The notes below the pieces were generated by a model. It was not told the DNA's origin, ran no database searches, and saw only the letters and a program-made list of their open reading frames with translations. Made by a program: the position numbers and the translations under genes. DNA of 64,000 nucleotides from positions 2,170,001-2,234,000 of the forward strand of contig OX359194.1 of NCBI GenBank assembly GCA_947172415.1, written 5' to 3'. Below, piece by piece: positions 23,118-35,447 of the stretch. How positions within the stretch are numbered: the stretch's first letter is position 1; the number at the start of each line of letters is the position of its first letter. Source of the DNA: Chondrosia reniformis. Lineage: Eukaryota > Porifera > Demospongiae > Chondrillida > Chondrillidae.

Positions 23118-24139
23118 ATGAAAACTTGCTTCCCCACTCAGATGACTCTTTCCTATTTGATCCTTTTAGTTTTGCTAATATCAAGTGGTACAGTCAATGG
23201 AAAACCAGCAACCAGAGCTCCTTCCACAAAAAATGATACAGACAGTTGCAAACAAGGTGAGCCAATGAAATTTTACTTCTATAACTTCTGACATTCTATT
23301 TGACACACAAACTTTATTAAAGTTAAAACAGTATAAAAATTACTACTAGTGAAAGTTACTTATAATAATACTATGTAATATGTATCCATAATACAGATGG
23401 TATCTCTTATCCAAGAGACTGCTATGATGCAATGAAGATGGGACACACTGATTCTGGTCCTTATTCTATCAAACCAAATAAATCAAGTCCTCAATTTACT
23501 GCTTGCTGTGATATGGAGACTGATGGAGGAGGATGGACCATCATTCAGAAGAGAATAGATGATACTAACTTTAATGGTGAATGGATTCACTACCAATATG
23601 GTTTCGGTACACCTTGTGGAAGCTACTGGATCGGACTGGAGAATATGCATGCACTCACTACGCAAACCATTCATCAGCTAAGAGTTGAACTTTCCGATTT
23701 CCAAGACAACAAGACTTATGCAGACTACAAATTCTTTGCAGTAGGAAGTGCAAGAAACAAATATTCTCTCTTTGTTAGTGGCTACAATCAGAATAGCACA
23801 GCTGGTAACTCATTAGAGGACAGTGGTGGCTTACGGTTTACTACTTCAGACAGTGATCATGACTATAGTTACTTTTCTCCAGGATCATGTACACCCTCAT
23901 ACAGGTGTAGTTGTACAGCTCGCGACTGTACCAACACTGATATCGACAACTGTGCTTCCCGATACAGTGCTGGATGGTGGTATGACAAGTGCTTCAATAA
24001 AGCAAGTCTAAATGGACCCTACTCTTCAACTGAATCAGTATCTTCATGGACTGGTATTCACTGGACTACATGGAAACCAGATACTTATTCACTGAAAACA
24101 GTTGAAATGAAGATTAGACCAAACAAATGGCATGAATAG
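23118..24139 (+). CDS. FReD protein, type C with Cys-rich loop and no coiled coil
   Basis: Exons 23118-23256 (donor GTGAGC) and 23397-24139 (acceptor ATACAG) give 293 residues. Exon 1 encodes the signal peptide (MKTCFPTQMTLSYLILLVLL), an NDT sequon and a Cys, then ends: the coiled-coil part present in most paralogues is absent, so the FReD follows the signal region by only about 25 residues. The FReD has TIIQKR, GFGTPCGSYWIGL, VELSDF, the four-Cys insertion (GSCTPSYRCSCTARDC) after DSDHDY, WWYDKC and IRPNKWHE. Without the coil it may be monomeric or pair differently. Exon 2 is the closest relative of the chimeric gene's exon at 10008-10750. Confidence 0.88.
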
Positions 24140-25180
24140 ACGTTACCATATTAAACCAAAACATTACCAAACACTCTTGAACTTAATAATTATAAAACTG
24201 TAATCTCACATATTGCAATACATTTTACAAATATTCAGTACAACAAACTGCTACAGTATAAACACTTCTAAACAGCAATTTTTGGTTACTAACTGTAACA
24301 TATTAAGGCACTACAAATGTACATGCATACATTTGAATGACTAACATGCGCAAAACCAATGAATAAATATAAAGGTACAATGTACGTATGTAATGTCGAC
24401 ACATAAGTTCATACATATATTATATATAACTACGTACATAACTCATACATATTATATCAGGTTTCTCTGAGACCCTTCAATACTTAAAGATACAAACTAT
24501 TTACGTATGTAAGTACGTATGTATATGTACATTCAATCTCAAGCTAATGTATATGTACTTAGTATATTGAAGGTTAAATGAAAGACAAACCAATTACTGG
24601 GAAAACATGACCACAGCTGCTTATTACATACACCACTGGAGAAGAAGAATTTGGTTACATAAACACATGAAATTGGCTTCAGTACCATAATGGCCTGATA
24701 CAAGCACTGTTGTCCTATAAACCTATTTCCTAGTTAAGACTATAGTATGTCTTGCATAGAAACAGTCATGATGATGTACAATACGTACATGCTTGATATC
24801 AATGTTAGGTCATGTAGAGATGGCCTAAATACAACACATATAGAATATAGCACATCAATGTAGCGTAGGATAGTATTTTGCAAAAAGTACATGTACTGTA
24901 CGTACGTATGCATCGGTAACTGTAATTGCCTACTCGCATTCCTCAGTAGTACAACACAAGAAGAACAATAATACAACAAATTAAGCATTTTTTCATCACA
25001 ATTCAGTTAGAAATAACAAAAAGTAAACAAAGGGAAAAAACTTAGCATGTGAAGTAAATTTATATCATTGTACAAAAAAATCTACTACTTACTTGAGAGC
25101 TATATACGTACTATATACGTACGTGTATAGTTCATTCTACAAACATATATACGTAGGTTTGTATACATAACTTTAATGTC
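24140..25180. other. Type C spacer, no gene
   Basis: Collinear with 57120-57830 (for example the block around 24730-24880 against 57490-57640). TACGTA-rich. No exon recognised. Confidence 0.5.
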
Positions 25181-25189
25181 CAACTGAAC

Positions 25190-25560
25190 ATGAAGCCAAG
25201 CGTAGCATTGGGCTCTAACCACTAACTTCAACTAATATATTATATTATAACAACCCATTTATAACATATAAAAAATGTAATAAAGGACATAGCATATCTA
25301 ACAGTGGCCAATTCTGAAAAACCAATAGTAAAAACTCTTACGTATATTTAATGCACTTAAAATTACTTTAACATTTTTCATACTGTATAACCAATACATA
25401 TATACTAAAAAATATGCTGATGTAATATGTAGTTACAGTATTTAATTAATATACCATTTACTTATTGTATCAGCATGCAATAAATATTATTTTCCATCAT
25501 TGTATTTGCTATACTATGCATGTACAATTGAATCTTATGTTGAAATGAAGATCAGATCGG
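25190..25560 (+). pseudogene. Type C gene ghost: promoter and 3' tip only
   Basis: 25190-25330 matches the promoter of the C gene at 58093 (GAAGCCAAG, CTCTAACCACTA, AACATATAAAA, GGACATAGCATATC). After about 200 unrelated bases, 25538-25560 reads VEMKIR, the end of a type C FReD. Everything between is lost. Confidence 0.5.
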
Positions 25561-25769
25561 TTACTATCCTTACATACATATACAAAGAATCCAAAGAGTC
25601 TCTTTTTCTAATGGGCTTAGATTGTTTATTTCATACTATATACCCAACGTATCATGTAATATAAATCAAATATCTCTATTAGACTTGGAGATTGATGAAG
25701 AAATAGTAATCACAGCACGTTTTAGAGTAACAAAATCTCAAAATATGTATATACAAGATAAAAAAATTC

Positions 25770-26045
25770 TTCAGAAAAAAAGAACACTATTAATCAAATT
25801 GTTAGTGCAGTAAATGGATAACTAGAATGGATACAATAAGATACGTATTCCATAGAATTGCAGATGGAATTTTTACTTTAAAATATGTAATGTAAGAGTG
25901 GCATGTTACTATAGAGACCATTAATATTGTTCTCTGGAAAGAAAGATATAATAATAAAAATATTGATTGTTTTATTGTCAAAAGTGAATGTAAATATTCC
26001 TGTAATTCACAACAGGAAGTGCGAATACATGCTTCCTGCATAAAG
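25770..26045. repeat. Duplicated segment, copy 2 of 15733-16060
   Basis: Same sequence as upstream of the A gene at 16080, but its continuation is interrupted at about 26045-26230 by unrelated sequence containing CTGAAGAAG...GAAACG. The matching TAAAGGGCTTTAAAACC resumes at 26231. Confidence 0.55.
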
Positions 26046-26308
26046 GAATTAGGAAAAAAGGAAAATCACTATTTAATCCCATTGTCAGCTTATTGCTGTA
26101 TACCTGAAGAAGCCAGAGAAGGGTGAAACGTTTTAGTTATTATTTTTTGAAGTGAATTGTTCAAAGTCCTAATAATTTACCGAATTTAATAACAAACCAG
26201 CATGTCTAATAATTTCCACTATATCCCACATAAAGGGCTTTAAAACCATGGCTGGCAGCTAAACAAGTGAAAACTTGCTTACAGACCCCAAAACATTTGG
26301 TCTGCAAA

Positions 26309-26620
26309 AAGCTGTTCTTCAAGTTGGTCCCACTTTATCTACTGCTTGCTAAGAGTGCTGGACACAGTCTTGCTAAGAGACAGTCCACTGATGTAAGGAA
26401 CAACAATCTTCTCATGCAAGTCAAGTTATTGGAGAATAATGGTGGATGGTGGTTTAACAGCTGTATGCACTCGCAATTGAATGGACCTTATCAAACTAGT
26501 AGTTCAGTTCCTCAATCTTGGCATGGTGTCATGTGGTACACTTGGAAGCCCAACACGTATTCCTTAAAGAGAGCTGAAATGAAGATTAGACCAAACCCTG
26601 GAACATGTACATGTCCTTGA
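26309..26620 (+). pseudogene. Type A gene collapsed by internal deletion
   Basis: The start codon is changed (AAG in place of ATG at 26309-26311). The signal, LAKR/QST and first part of the coil are kept in frame, but at LLEN the sequence jumps directly to NGGWWFNSC in the FReD 3' part, skipping the donor, intron and three quarters of exon 2. The rest is intact to CTCP and the stop at 26618-26620. The frame is open but encodes no complete FReD and has no ATG. Confidence 0.8.
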
Positions 26621-26825
26621 AAACAAACCTGTCAAAGATGAACTGTGAAAGGAATATGCTTTAACTTACATCTTCTAGTACACTACATTTAATATCGAAC
26701 CTGAGACACAGTTAAATAAAGGCATATACATATGTAGTAAAACATTCACAAAACTCATCACATTCTTCAATGATGTATGATTGTTTGTGTTAAAAATTTA
26801 TTATACACATGGTAAAGGCAATAGT

Positions 26826-26915
26826 TAATCTTTGGGACACGAAAGGTTAAATAGTTTATGCTAAATATCAGTCTTCTGGATTGGGGATAATAATACTGAT
26901 GAAAACTCTGGTACA
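26826..26915 (+). pseudogene. FReD middle-segment relic
   Basis: Third copy of the relic at 994-1086 (YAKYQS followed by frame loss and NSGT). Confidence 0.5.
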
Positions 26916-27109
26916 TTTGAAAATAAACCATACAGTATGGTACTTATAAAACATTACACCATTCAGTTACCATAATACAACCATGTGTGTGTATAAGTAT
27001 GTCTAAATGATTTAAGGGTAAACAACAGTAGTAATAAGGAAACAACAAAAGAAGTACGTATTGTTGATATACCTACTTAAAATAAACACAAACAATGGTA
27101 ATAACAATA

Positions 27110-27310
27110 TGTAGGTTTGCCAAGTTCTAAAACAGTTACCAGTACACCAGATGAAGCCATATACTGTTTACTACAATGTACTAGCTAGTGAGTGGTACAA
27201 TAGAAGAAGACAGCTCTTGTTTGTACTCAGTGTGAGAACCAAATTTAGGTATAAAAACAAGTCACACTAGCAAAGAGAGGGTACAAGAATGACAAATGCT
27301 TTAAACACAG
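27110..27310 (+). pseudogene. Relic of the 5' part of the Cys-rich repeat gene
   Basis: Third relic; the ATG ACA AAT GCT exon start is at 27289, cut off at 27310 just before the fold-back element that begins near 27331. Confidence 0.5.
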
Positions 27311-27330
27311 TATATCAAATGCTATATATA

Positions 27331-27567
27331 AAGTAAATAAAAAACATTAACAAAAATGATGTTAAAAGTAGAAATGGCAGTGTTCACTAATACATCTGCA
27401 AAAAGTATCGAAACAAGACAATGATTATATGATAAGGCTAATCATACAGAAGTTGCATATATATTGAAATTTAAGTAACTTAACTATACACTTCTGTGTT
27501 TGGGCGCACTAACCTGAAGTAGGAATGGTGCTCTCAAACACAGAAGTGTATGGTTAAGTTACTTAAA
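27331..27567. mobile_element. Fold-back hairpin element, diverged copy
   Basis: Complete left arm (from AAGTAAATAAAAAACATT), centre, and a right arm that stops at GTTAAGTTACTTAAA. The inner stem pairs TACACTTCTGTGTTTG with CAAACACAGAAGTGTA. Orientation of the loss is opposite to the copies at 43247 and 44117. Confidence 0.6.
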
Positions 27568-27837
27568 TTACTTGAGATTAACATATTCACTTAAAGAATT
27601 CAGATACTCCTATACATACGTATGTACAATATGACCAGGATCTATCTTGACATGCCGACCTACGAAAATGCAATTAACTAAAGCTTCTTCATTAGTGAAC
27701 ATTAAAGCTAAGAAAGTACTCCTTGGTAGGTAACTGACATGGCTCCCTGTAACACAATGGCTTTCCACAGAAAATAACAACTCAGTCAAAAAGTTATAAA
27801 ACCTGCTAACAGCCCTTAAACCTGATACTCTACAAAA

Positions 27838-28240
27838 TGAGGTTCAAATCTTCTCATGCAGGGTCAAACCACTGGAAAACAAAATTTCTGACTTGAAGAA
27901 TACTAGTGCATGCACAGTAAATGTGAAATCTCTTTTGCACATGTTTATTCCAAGTTATATTAGTCATCAATTTATGTAGATAGTCTAACACATTTGGTGT
28001 TATTGGAAGAGAGACTGGAGTTATTCTTTGAAGATAGCACCTCATAAGCAAAGAGTTGATCTCTGGGACTGGGAAGGAAACACAGTTAATGCTAAATATC
28101 AGTCATTCTGGATCGGAGATGCCAGTACTGGATCGGAGATGCCAGTACTGAATTTAGGCTCTATATTGATGGATACTCTGGTACTCACTTAGTTACAGTG
28201 CTGGAAGCAGGTTCAGTACTACTGATAATGATAATGTACA
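27838..28240 (+). pseudogene. Scrambled type A FReD pseudogene
   Basis: Exon 1 relic at about 27838-27930 with the deleted signal region, then WKRDWSYSLK fused to IAPHKQRVDLWDWEGN. It has a 20-base tandem duplication (GGATCGGAGATGCCAGTACT, twice at 28112-28151) and ends abruptly after DNDN near 28240, where the B-gene upstream sequence begins. Confidence 0.75.
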
Positions 28241-28377
28241 TCCTTCGACTTTTGAGCGTTTAAGTTCGACACAGTTAGAAGGACTCCTTATTCTATTACA
28301 CAAACTCAGTATTAAAATCTGTTCAGTTCATTCTAAGTGTATTTAACCTTGACATCAAACAGAATGTGAAGCCAAGT

Positions 28378-28470
28378 GAAACAGAAGATTCTACTTACAC
28401 TAATACTTAATTACTGACATATTATATTGTAATAGTGCCATTAGTGCCATACAATTAAATTCCTATAAAA
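28378..28470 (+). promoter_or_regulatory. Type B promoter
   Basis: GAAGCCAAG 28378-28386 and TATAAAA 28464-28470; the ATG follows at 28515. The CTACCCACAC motif is CTACTTACAC here. Confidence 0.5.
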
Positions 28471-28514
28471 ACAAGTAAATATCAAGATCAACATTTCTAC
28501 ACAAGTCAACTAAA

Positions 28515-29743
28515 ATGAAGACTTGCCTGACGATGATCCTCTCCTATTTCATTCTTCTAACTTTGCTAATTGTAAGTGGTAAGACAAATGGCAAAGCAGT
28601 GGCTAAAATCCGGTCCACAAGCAATACCACAGACAGCAATTGCGATCAAGAGATCACCAATATTATTGCTGCCTTCAATAATGTTAAAAGAGATTTAGAA
28701 GAATTGAAGAGAAATACAGACAAAAGAAATGATTCAAGTAGTGAGTCAATACAATTTCCCTTCACTAACTCCAGACCAGAAATCTAGCTTTCTAATAAAA
28801 GATGCTAACTAGCTACTGTAGCAATTTGTGCTTAATCCATATTCATTTGACTGTGATGAATTAACAGTTAGGAATCTAAAGAATACAATGGGATCATCTA
28901 AATTTGATTGATTGATCCTGTAAACTGTCTTCTGAGTAAATTGATAGTGGTTACATGCACGTTTCGACATAAGTAATGTAAGATATACGTATATACCATG
29001 ATTTAACGTTTCATTTAAATGAAATGTACAAATTATGTTTACATTGCAAATTATTAGATGGTATATCACATCCAAGAGACTGCTATGATGCAATGATGAT
29101 GGGATCCAATACATCTGGTTTTTACTCTATTCAACCAAACACTTCTATACCACCCTTCACCGTCTGCTGTGACATGGAGACTGATGGAGGAGGATGGACC
29201 ATCATATTGAAGAGGATTGATGCTTACAATTTCATAAGAACTTATGAGTACTTTAAAGATGGGTTTGGTACTCCATGCGGCAGCTACTGGTTGGGACTTG
29301 AGAACATACACCAACTCACTCACTGGAAAGTAGCTGCAAATGAGCTACGAGTGGATCTGTGGGACTGGAGTGGTGACATTGCATATGCAAAGTATCGCTC
29401 ATTCTGGCTAGGACGTGGTGAACATGAGTATCCACTGTTTGTAGATGGGTACTATGAAGATAGTCCTGCTGGTGATTCTCTTGTAAGCAATGTAGGAATG
29501 AGGTTCACTACCACTGATAATGATAATGATTATTGGAGTGGTGGAAATTGTGCTTACTCTTATGGAGGAGCATGGTGGCATAGAGACTGTGGGTATCAAA
29601 GTACTCTTAATGGTAAATACCACAGTAGTAGCTCAGCATCAGCCTATCAAGGTATTGTCTGGTATACGTGGAAGGGATACTATTACTCAATGAAACGAGC
29701 AGAAATGAAAGTCAGACCAAGAATTCAAGAGTGTACACTTTAA
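28515..29743 (+). CDS. Secreted FReD lectin-like protein, type B
   Basis: Exons 28515-28740 and 29058-29743 give 303 residues, the same length as the gene at 3203. Signal MKTCLTMILSYFILLTLL, sequon NTT, Cys at 43 (SNCDQE), coil AFNNVKRDLEELKRN. The FReD is collinear with the other B copies; differences fall in the calcium loop (WSGGNCAYSYGGAWW), HRDCGYQST and SSSSASAYQGIVWYTWKGYY. At the gene 3203 equivalent the WYTW reads WVTW. Complete, with good splice sites (GTGAGT and TTATTAG). Confidence 0.9.
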
Positions 29744-29980
29744 AAGAAAACAGACTAACCCTTCTTATAATACTAAACATCATATAGTAGCTTATATACA
29801 CCTACACAGCTGTTTACAAATGGTTTGAAAAGCTAATAAAATATTTAGTCAAATTTTGTTTATAAATTGCATGCATATTATATGTGAGAGGTGGTAGCCT
29901 GTAATACATTGAATAGGGCAGCCATGTTTTTCGTGCCATCCTTACTTGGAGAGTACAGCCATACACTCTAAAACCGCATA

Positions 29981-30020
29981 TGTCATACAGTGTCATACAG
30001 TGTCATACAGTGTCATACAA
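29981..30020. repeat. 10-base tandem repeat, 4 copies
   Basis: Four units of TGTCATACAG (the last ends AA). The matching places at about 4740 and 35695 have one unit, so the expansion is local and recent. Confidence 0.8.
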
Positions 30021-30204
30021 ATGTACATGTATGTGCATAAAACTACAAACTCCAGACCCAGGTACTCTATATTGGATACATCATAGGCTTCTAGAATGAA
30101 TTTTAAATTTTAAGGCAGGCTTCCTGATACATTATGGGTACTAATAAGCAATGAATCAATAACGTACACCGAACACAATTAATGGTCATTACTTGACATT
30201 TTAA

Positions 30205-30611
30205 GGTACACTATAAAAGCTGGTTAATTGGGATGCTGTGGGAGAAGAGGGGAATTCCCCATTTACTGGCTGTTCAGATAATGATTTTACTGTAAATTAG
30301 CTGTTGCAATTGTGATAAACTTTCTATGCACAATTTGTATTCAAGTGAATGATTTCAAAACACCAAATTTCTAGTGATGTTTGAGCTTGTCCAGTCAACT
30401 CCAACTCTTAACATTTTCATTGGGTCAAGGTGTACTCCTGAGTCCATGTTCAAAACCAGTTTGTATGGTATGACACTGTTCCAATTAACCGGATAGACAT
30501 CCCACTTCTAGGTAAGTTTTCAATGTAAAATTTCACCACCACCGAGATATTTCCAGTTTAACCAGGAATTCCTATTATTTGAGTCCTAATTAACCAGCTT
30601 CTATTGTACTT
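30205..30611. mobile_element. MITE-like element, copy 2
   Basis: Same ends as 4932-5354 (left GGTACACTATAAAAGCTGG, right AACCAGCTTCTATTGTACT). No ORF. Confidence 0.45.
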
Positions 30612-31194
30612 CAATAGTTAAACAAATATTTAGACACTAATCATGGATGGAGGATGGTGGTATGTTTGAAACACTTCTAAACAGCAGAAATTGAGATGGA
30701 ACTTTATTTTATCAAGGCACACAATTCTTTTGACAGCCTACATGTAACTAGATGAATTGTTAATGTACCCACAATAGTCAATATTAGTAGTGTAGTACAA
30801 ACGTTCGTATACTTAACTCATTATTTAGCAGTTTATAATAGTAATATTTGTCTGACCAGAATATTTTGTAGTTATACATGTAGTACGTACGTAAAATGTT
30901 TAAGAGAATCTCCAGATTTACGTATACAGCTAAAAGATGAGCACAAAAAGCTATAAGCTACATGGATCTTGAGCTTATAGGTTTAAGGCATAGAAGTGTA
31001 TTTTATAACATTTCCAAAGTCATCTTTGTAGAAAATACATCATGAGGATATTCCACTTAAAATTACATATTTCCAGACAATGTTTAAATGCAGGTTGCTG
31101 GAAACCATTTTCCTAAATATACATGTCATAAAACAGAGAATAGATGAACAAATGATGATCGAAATGCAACTCTACAACTTAATTAGTGAACAGT

Positions 31195-31256
31195 GAAGCC
31201 AAGAAACAACTCCTTGGGTAGGATGGCTTCCTGTAACACAATAACTTTCCTATAAG
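31195..31256 (+). promoter_or_regulatory. Type A promoter
   Basis: GAAGCCAAG 31195-31203, then CTCCTTGGGTAGGATGGCTT, and TATAAG 31251-31256; the ATG is at 31303. Confidence 0.5.
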
Positions 31257-31302
31257 ACAAAACAACTCAGTCACTTGCTAAAGGACTTTATTAAACTAGA
31301 AA

Positions 31303-32469
31303 ATGCTGTTCCTCAAGTTGGTCCTGTTTTATCTACTGCTTGCTAAGAGTGCTGGACACAGTCTTGCTAAGAGACAGTCCACTGATGTAAGTAACAACAA
31401 TATTCTCATGCAAGTCAAGTTACTGGAGAACAAGGTTACTGACTTGAAGAGAAGTATTGCTAGACAGTGCAACAATGACAGTAAGCGTGAAGCCTCTTTT
31501 AGACATGCTCATATAAAATAGAAACAAAGTAATGAATGGGGTTTGTCTATTAAGTTTCATTAGTAAGCTAGTCATCTAGTAAAACACAAATGAAGAATTT
31601 AAAATAAAGAGCTACAATTATAAATTCACAAATAAATCTTATCTTGTGCATATACTTAATCAATTCAATTCAATTCAATCAATCTTATTTAACGTGGGGA
31701 GCCTACTAATTACTGTCATAGTACATTATATAAGTACGTATGTATGTAGTACATGTACAATGTTACATTTGTGGCACATTCAGGTGCTCCCTCTTATCCA
31801 AGAGACTGTTATGAAGCAAAGTTAAGAGGCTACACTGTGTCTGGTCCTTATGCTGTACAACCTGACACTTCACTGCCTCCTATTACTGTCTGTTGTGACA
31901 TGGACACTGATGGAGGAGGATGGACAGTCTTTCACAGGAGAATGGACACTACCAACTTTGATCATAACTGGCAAGTCTACAGACTTGGATTTGGTACTGT
32001 GTGCGGTAGCTTTTGGTTGGGACTAGATAACATTCATCAACTCACTAAATGGAAGATAGCACCTCATGAGCTAAGAGTTGATCTCTGGGACTGGGAAGGA
32101 AACACAGCTCATGCTAAATATAAGTCGTTCTGGATCGGAGATGCCAGTACTGAATTTAGGCTCTATATTGATGGATACTCTGGTACAGCTGGTGACTCGC
32201 TTAGTTACAGTGCTGGATACAGGTTTACCACTACTGATAATGATAATGATGAATCTAGTGGTAATTGTGCATCATCTCAATATGGAGCTGCCTGGCATAG
32301 AAACTGTGCTCATTATGGTCTTAATGGTCCATATCAGACCAGCTCTGCTGCTCCGGGTAACTTTCAAGGTGTCATTTGGTATCATTGGAAGAGAAGCATA
32401 AGTTATTCTTTGAAGAAGGCTGAAATGAAAATCAGACCAAATCCTGGAACCTGTCCTGCCTCTTGTTAA
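31303..32469 (+). CDS. Secreted FReD lectin-like protein, type A (beta)
   Basis: Exons 31303-31480 (donor GTAAGC) and 31784-32469 (acceptor TTCAG) give 287 residues. Exon 1 and the first 400 bases of exon 2 are almost the same as the alpha gene at 6027, including FHRRMDTTNFDHNWQVYRLG. After GTAGDS (about 32199) it switches to the beta module: LSYSAGYRFTTTDNDNDESS, QYGAAWHRNCAHYGLNG, AAPGNFQGVIWYHWKR, ending GTCPASC. The intron has a CAATT microsatellite (31660-31685). Confidence 0.92.
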
Positions 32470-33428
32470 ACACAATAATTAATCAGATAACTTGTACTTG
32501 TAAGACATTAGAACCTCATTAAGTTACCAAAATATACAACAATATCGGTAAGGTTAAAATGGTAACAGTAACAAATCATTAACATATTATTTAATTAGTA
32601 ATTACATGTATATTATATCAGGTGTTGCATGATAAACATGCTTCGTAACAAAATCTGTTGAGTCTCAAGTGCATCATTTACGTATTTGTACTAAATAAGA
32701 CATTTTCATGCTAATTAAAAACATGTTCATTATACAGAAGTGATTTGTAAAAGATACAAGGATTGTTAGAAGAGATGATTGAATAACTTGGATGGGTCAA
32801 CAACCATATGACATGATATTAATGTTACAAGTAACAAGAAACAATTTTACATTAACATCATTAATGGACAATATTTGGCCTTTTATGGTACTCCTATGTA
32901 GTTAAATGGTCATAAAAATATGTAATTAGACACTGATCAGGGAAAGGTATAATAATAATCTTAGCATGATTTCTTATAACATATCTATATTAATATGTAC
33001 ATATATACATATATTAGTTGGTTACTATAGCTACCACTGTTTCTCATCTCAGGACAGCAGTACAAGTGAATGTAGTATTAAATGGTCTACAACATTTTCA
33101 ATGTTACAAAATTTGGCTTCTAAAAACAAAATTGTTTCAACACTCATTAAGACAAAATATCAATTAGAAAATACAGAGCCTACGTACATACCCCATTAAA
33201 AGGGTTCGTATATACTGCAATTCTTTTTATATTAAAACAATGATATAGAAACCATTTTGGAAACAGAATATTAGAATATTTAGAAGCAAAAATAAGTAGA
33301 ATTTGTAGAACTGATAGTAAATAGATTCTAAAGACTAGATTCGAAAACAATGGTTCATTTGTTAAAGTCTGCGATAATGTTGGTCTTTTTCGTTTTACTA
33401 ACAAATGGTAAGAAAAGAGAGAAATAAC
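32470..33428. other. Spacer, no gene recognised
   Basis: A TACATATATACATATA run near 32995-33015 and scattered TACGTA. I see no exon or mobile element. The sequence has no obvious partner elsewhere in the window. Confidence 0.4.
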
Positions 33429-33545
33429 AGTATGATGAGGGAGCGATAGCAGTAAGATAAGGGAGTGATAGCAGTAAGATAAGGGAGTGATAGCAGTAAG
33501 ATGAGGGAGTGATAGCAGTAAGATAAGGGAGCTAGCAATAAGATA
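33429..33545. repeat. 22-base minisatellite, about 5 copies
   Basis: Units of GATAAGGGAGTGATAGCAGT plus AA, with A/G variation (GATGAGGGAG) and the outer units decayed. It ends exactly where FReD coding sequence starts at 33546, so the array marks a rearrangement junction. Confidence 0.75.
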
Positions 33546-33830
33546 GCTGGTGACTCGTTTACATATCATCCACTTGACAATATGAGGTTCAGTACTTATG
33601 ATAATGACAATGATGGGCATGGTAGTTTTAACTGTGGTGCTGGATACAATGGTGGATGGTGGTTTAACTACTGTATGCACGCACAATTGAATGGAGTTTA
33701 TCAAACTAGTAGTTCAGTCCCTAAACAATGGCACGGTGTCATGTGGTACACTTGGAAGTTTGACCAGTATTCCTTAAAGAGAGCCGAAATGAAGATTAGA
33801 CCAAACCCTGGAACATGTACATGTCCTTGA
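33546..33830 (+). pseudogene. Type A (alpha) FReD 3' fragment
   Basis: Open from AGDSFTYHPLDNMRFSTY to CTCP and the stop (94 residues), covering the calcium loop (GHGSFNCGAGYNGGWW), LNG, SSVPKQWHGV and WKFDQYSLK. No exon 1, no FReD 5' part. The calcium-loop sequence is unlike any of the complete genes and has an extra residue. As an intact 3' module it could serve as a donor for gene conversion; that is speculation. Confidence 0.75.
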
Positions 33831-34050
33831 AAACAAACCTGTTAAAGATGAACTGTGAAAAAAATATACTTTAACTTACATCTTCTAGTACACTACATTT
33901 CATAATGAACCTAAGACACAGTTAATTAAAGGCATAAATATAGTAACACAGTTTACACTACATGGAATCCTTATTCTATTACACAAACTCAGTATTAAAA
34001 TCTGTTCAGTTCATTCTAAGTGTACTTAACCTTGACATCTAACAGAATGT

Positions 34051-34153
34051 GAAGCCAAGTGAAACAGAAGATTCTACCCACACTAATACTTAATTACAGA
34101 CATATTATATTGTAGTAGTGCCATTGGTGCCATACAATTAAATTCCTATAAAA
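34051..34153 (+). promoter_or_regulatory. Type B promoter
   Basis: GAAGCCAAG 34051-34059, CTACCCACACTA, and TATAAAA 34147-34153; ATG 34198. Confidence 0.5.
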
Positions 34154-34197
34154 ACAAGTAAATATCAAGATCAACATTTCTACACAAGTCAACTAAA

Positions 34198-35447
34198 ATG
34201 AAGACTTGCCTGATGATGATCCTCTCCCATTTCATTCTTCTAACTTTGCTAATTGTAAGTGGCAAGACAAATGGCAAAGCAGTGGCTAAAATCCGGTCCA
34301 CAAGTAATATCACAGACAGCAATTGCGATCAAGAGATCACCAATATTATTGCTGCCTTCAATAATGTTAAAAGAGATTTAGAAGAATTGAAGAGAAATAC
34401 AGACAAAAGAAATGATTCAAGTAGTGAGTCAATACAATTTCCCTTCATTAACTCCAGACCAGGAATCTAGCTTTCTAATAAAAGATGCCGATCTAGACTA
34501 GCCACTGTATATTTACAGTATTTATGCTTAATCCATATTCATTTGACTGTGGTGAATTAACAGTTACGAATCTAACTAAATAAAAGAATACAAAGGGATC
34601 ATCTAAATTTAAGATCAATTTATCCTGTAAACTGTCTTCTGAGTAAATTATTAGTGGTTACATGCACGTTTCTACATAAGTCATGTAAGATATATATACC
34701 ATGATGTAACATTTCATTTAAATAAAATATGTATACAAATTATGTTTACATTGTAAATTATTAGATGGTATCTCGCATCCAAGAGACTGCTATGATGCAA
34801 TGATGATGGGATCCAATACATCTGGTTTTTACTCTATTCAACCAAACACTTCTAGACCACCCTTCACTGTCTGCTGTGACATGGAGACTGATGGAGGAGG
34901 ATGGACCATCATATTGAAGAGAATTGATGCTTACAATTTCATAAGAACTTATGAGTACTTTAAAGATGGGTTTGGTACTCCATGCGGTAGCTACTGGTTG
35001 GGACTTGAGAACATACACCAACTCACTCACTGGAAAGTAGCTGCAAATGAGCTACGAGTGGATCTGTGGGACTGGAGTGATGAGATTGCATATGCAAAGT
35101 ATCGCTCATTCTGGCTAGGACTTGGTGAACATGAGTATCCACTGTTTGTAGATGGATTCTATGAAGATAGTCCTGCTGGTGATTCTCTTGTACGCAATGT
35201 AGGAATGAGGTTCACTACCACTGATAATGATAATGATTATAGTAGTGTAAATTGTGCTGATACATATGGAGGAGCATGGTGGCATAGAGACTGTGGATTT
35301 CACAGTATTCTTAATGGTAAATACCACAGTGGTAGCTCAGCATCAGCCCATCAAGGTATTGTCTGGTATACGTGGAAGGGATACTCTTACTCAATGAAAC
35401 GAGCAGAAATGAAAGTCAGACCAAGAATTCAAGAGTGTACTCTTTAA
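34198..35447 (+). CDS. Secreted FReD lectin-like protein, type B
   Basis: Exons 34198-34423 and 34765-35447 give 302 residues. The sequon is NIT, still valid. The coil equals that of the gene at 28515. The calcium loop is one residue shorter than in the 3203 and 28515 genes (YSSVNCADTYGGAWW), followed by HRDCGFHSILNG and ASAHQGI. LGLGEHEYPLFVDGF replaces LGRGEH..PLFVDGY. All FReD landmarks and the ECTL end are present. Confidence 0.9.

Larger units (their letters stand above)
29744..31190. other. Duplicated intergenic spacer
   Basis: Copy of the 4521-5910 spacer with the MITE-like element and a tandem repeat (both listed). No coding sequence recognised. Confidence 0.55.

Noticed and set aside
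29981..30020. CRISPR-like or regulatory array
   Set aside because: Four direct 10-base units without spacers in animal DNA; a plain tandem repeat.
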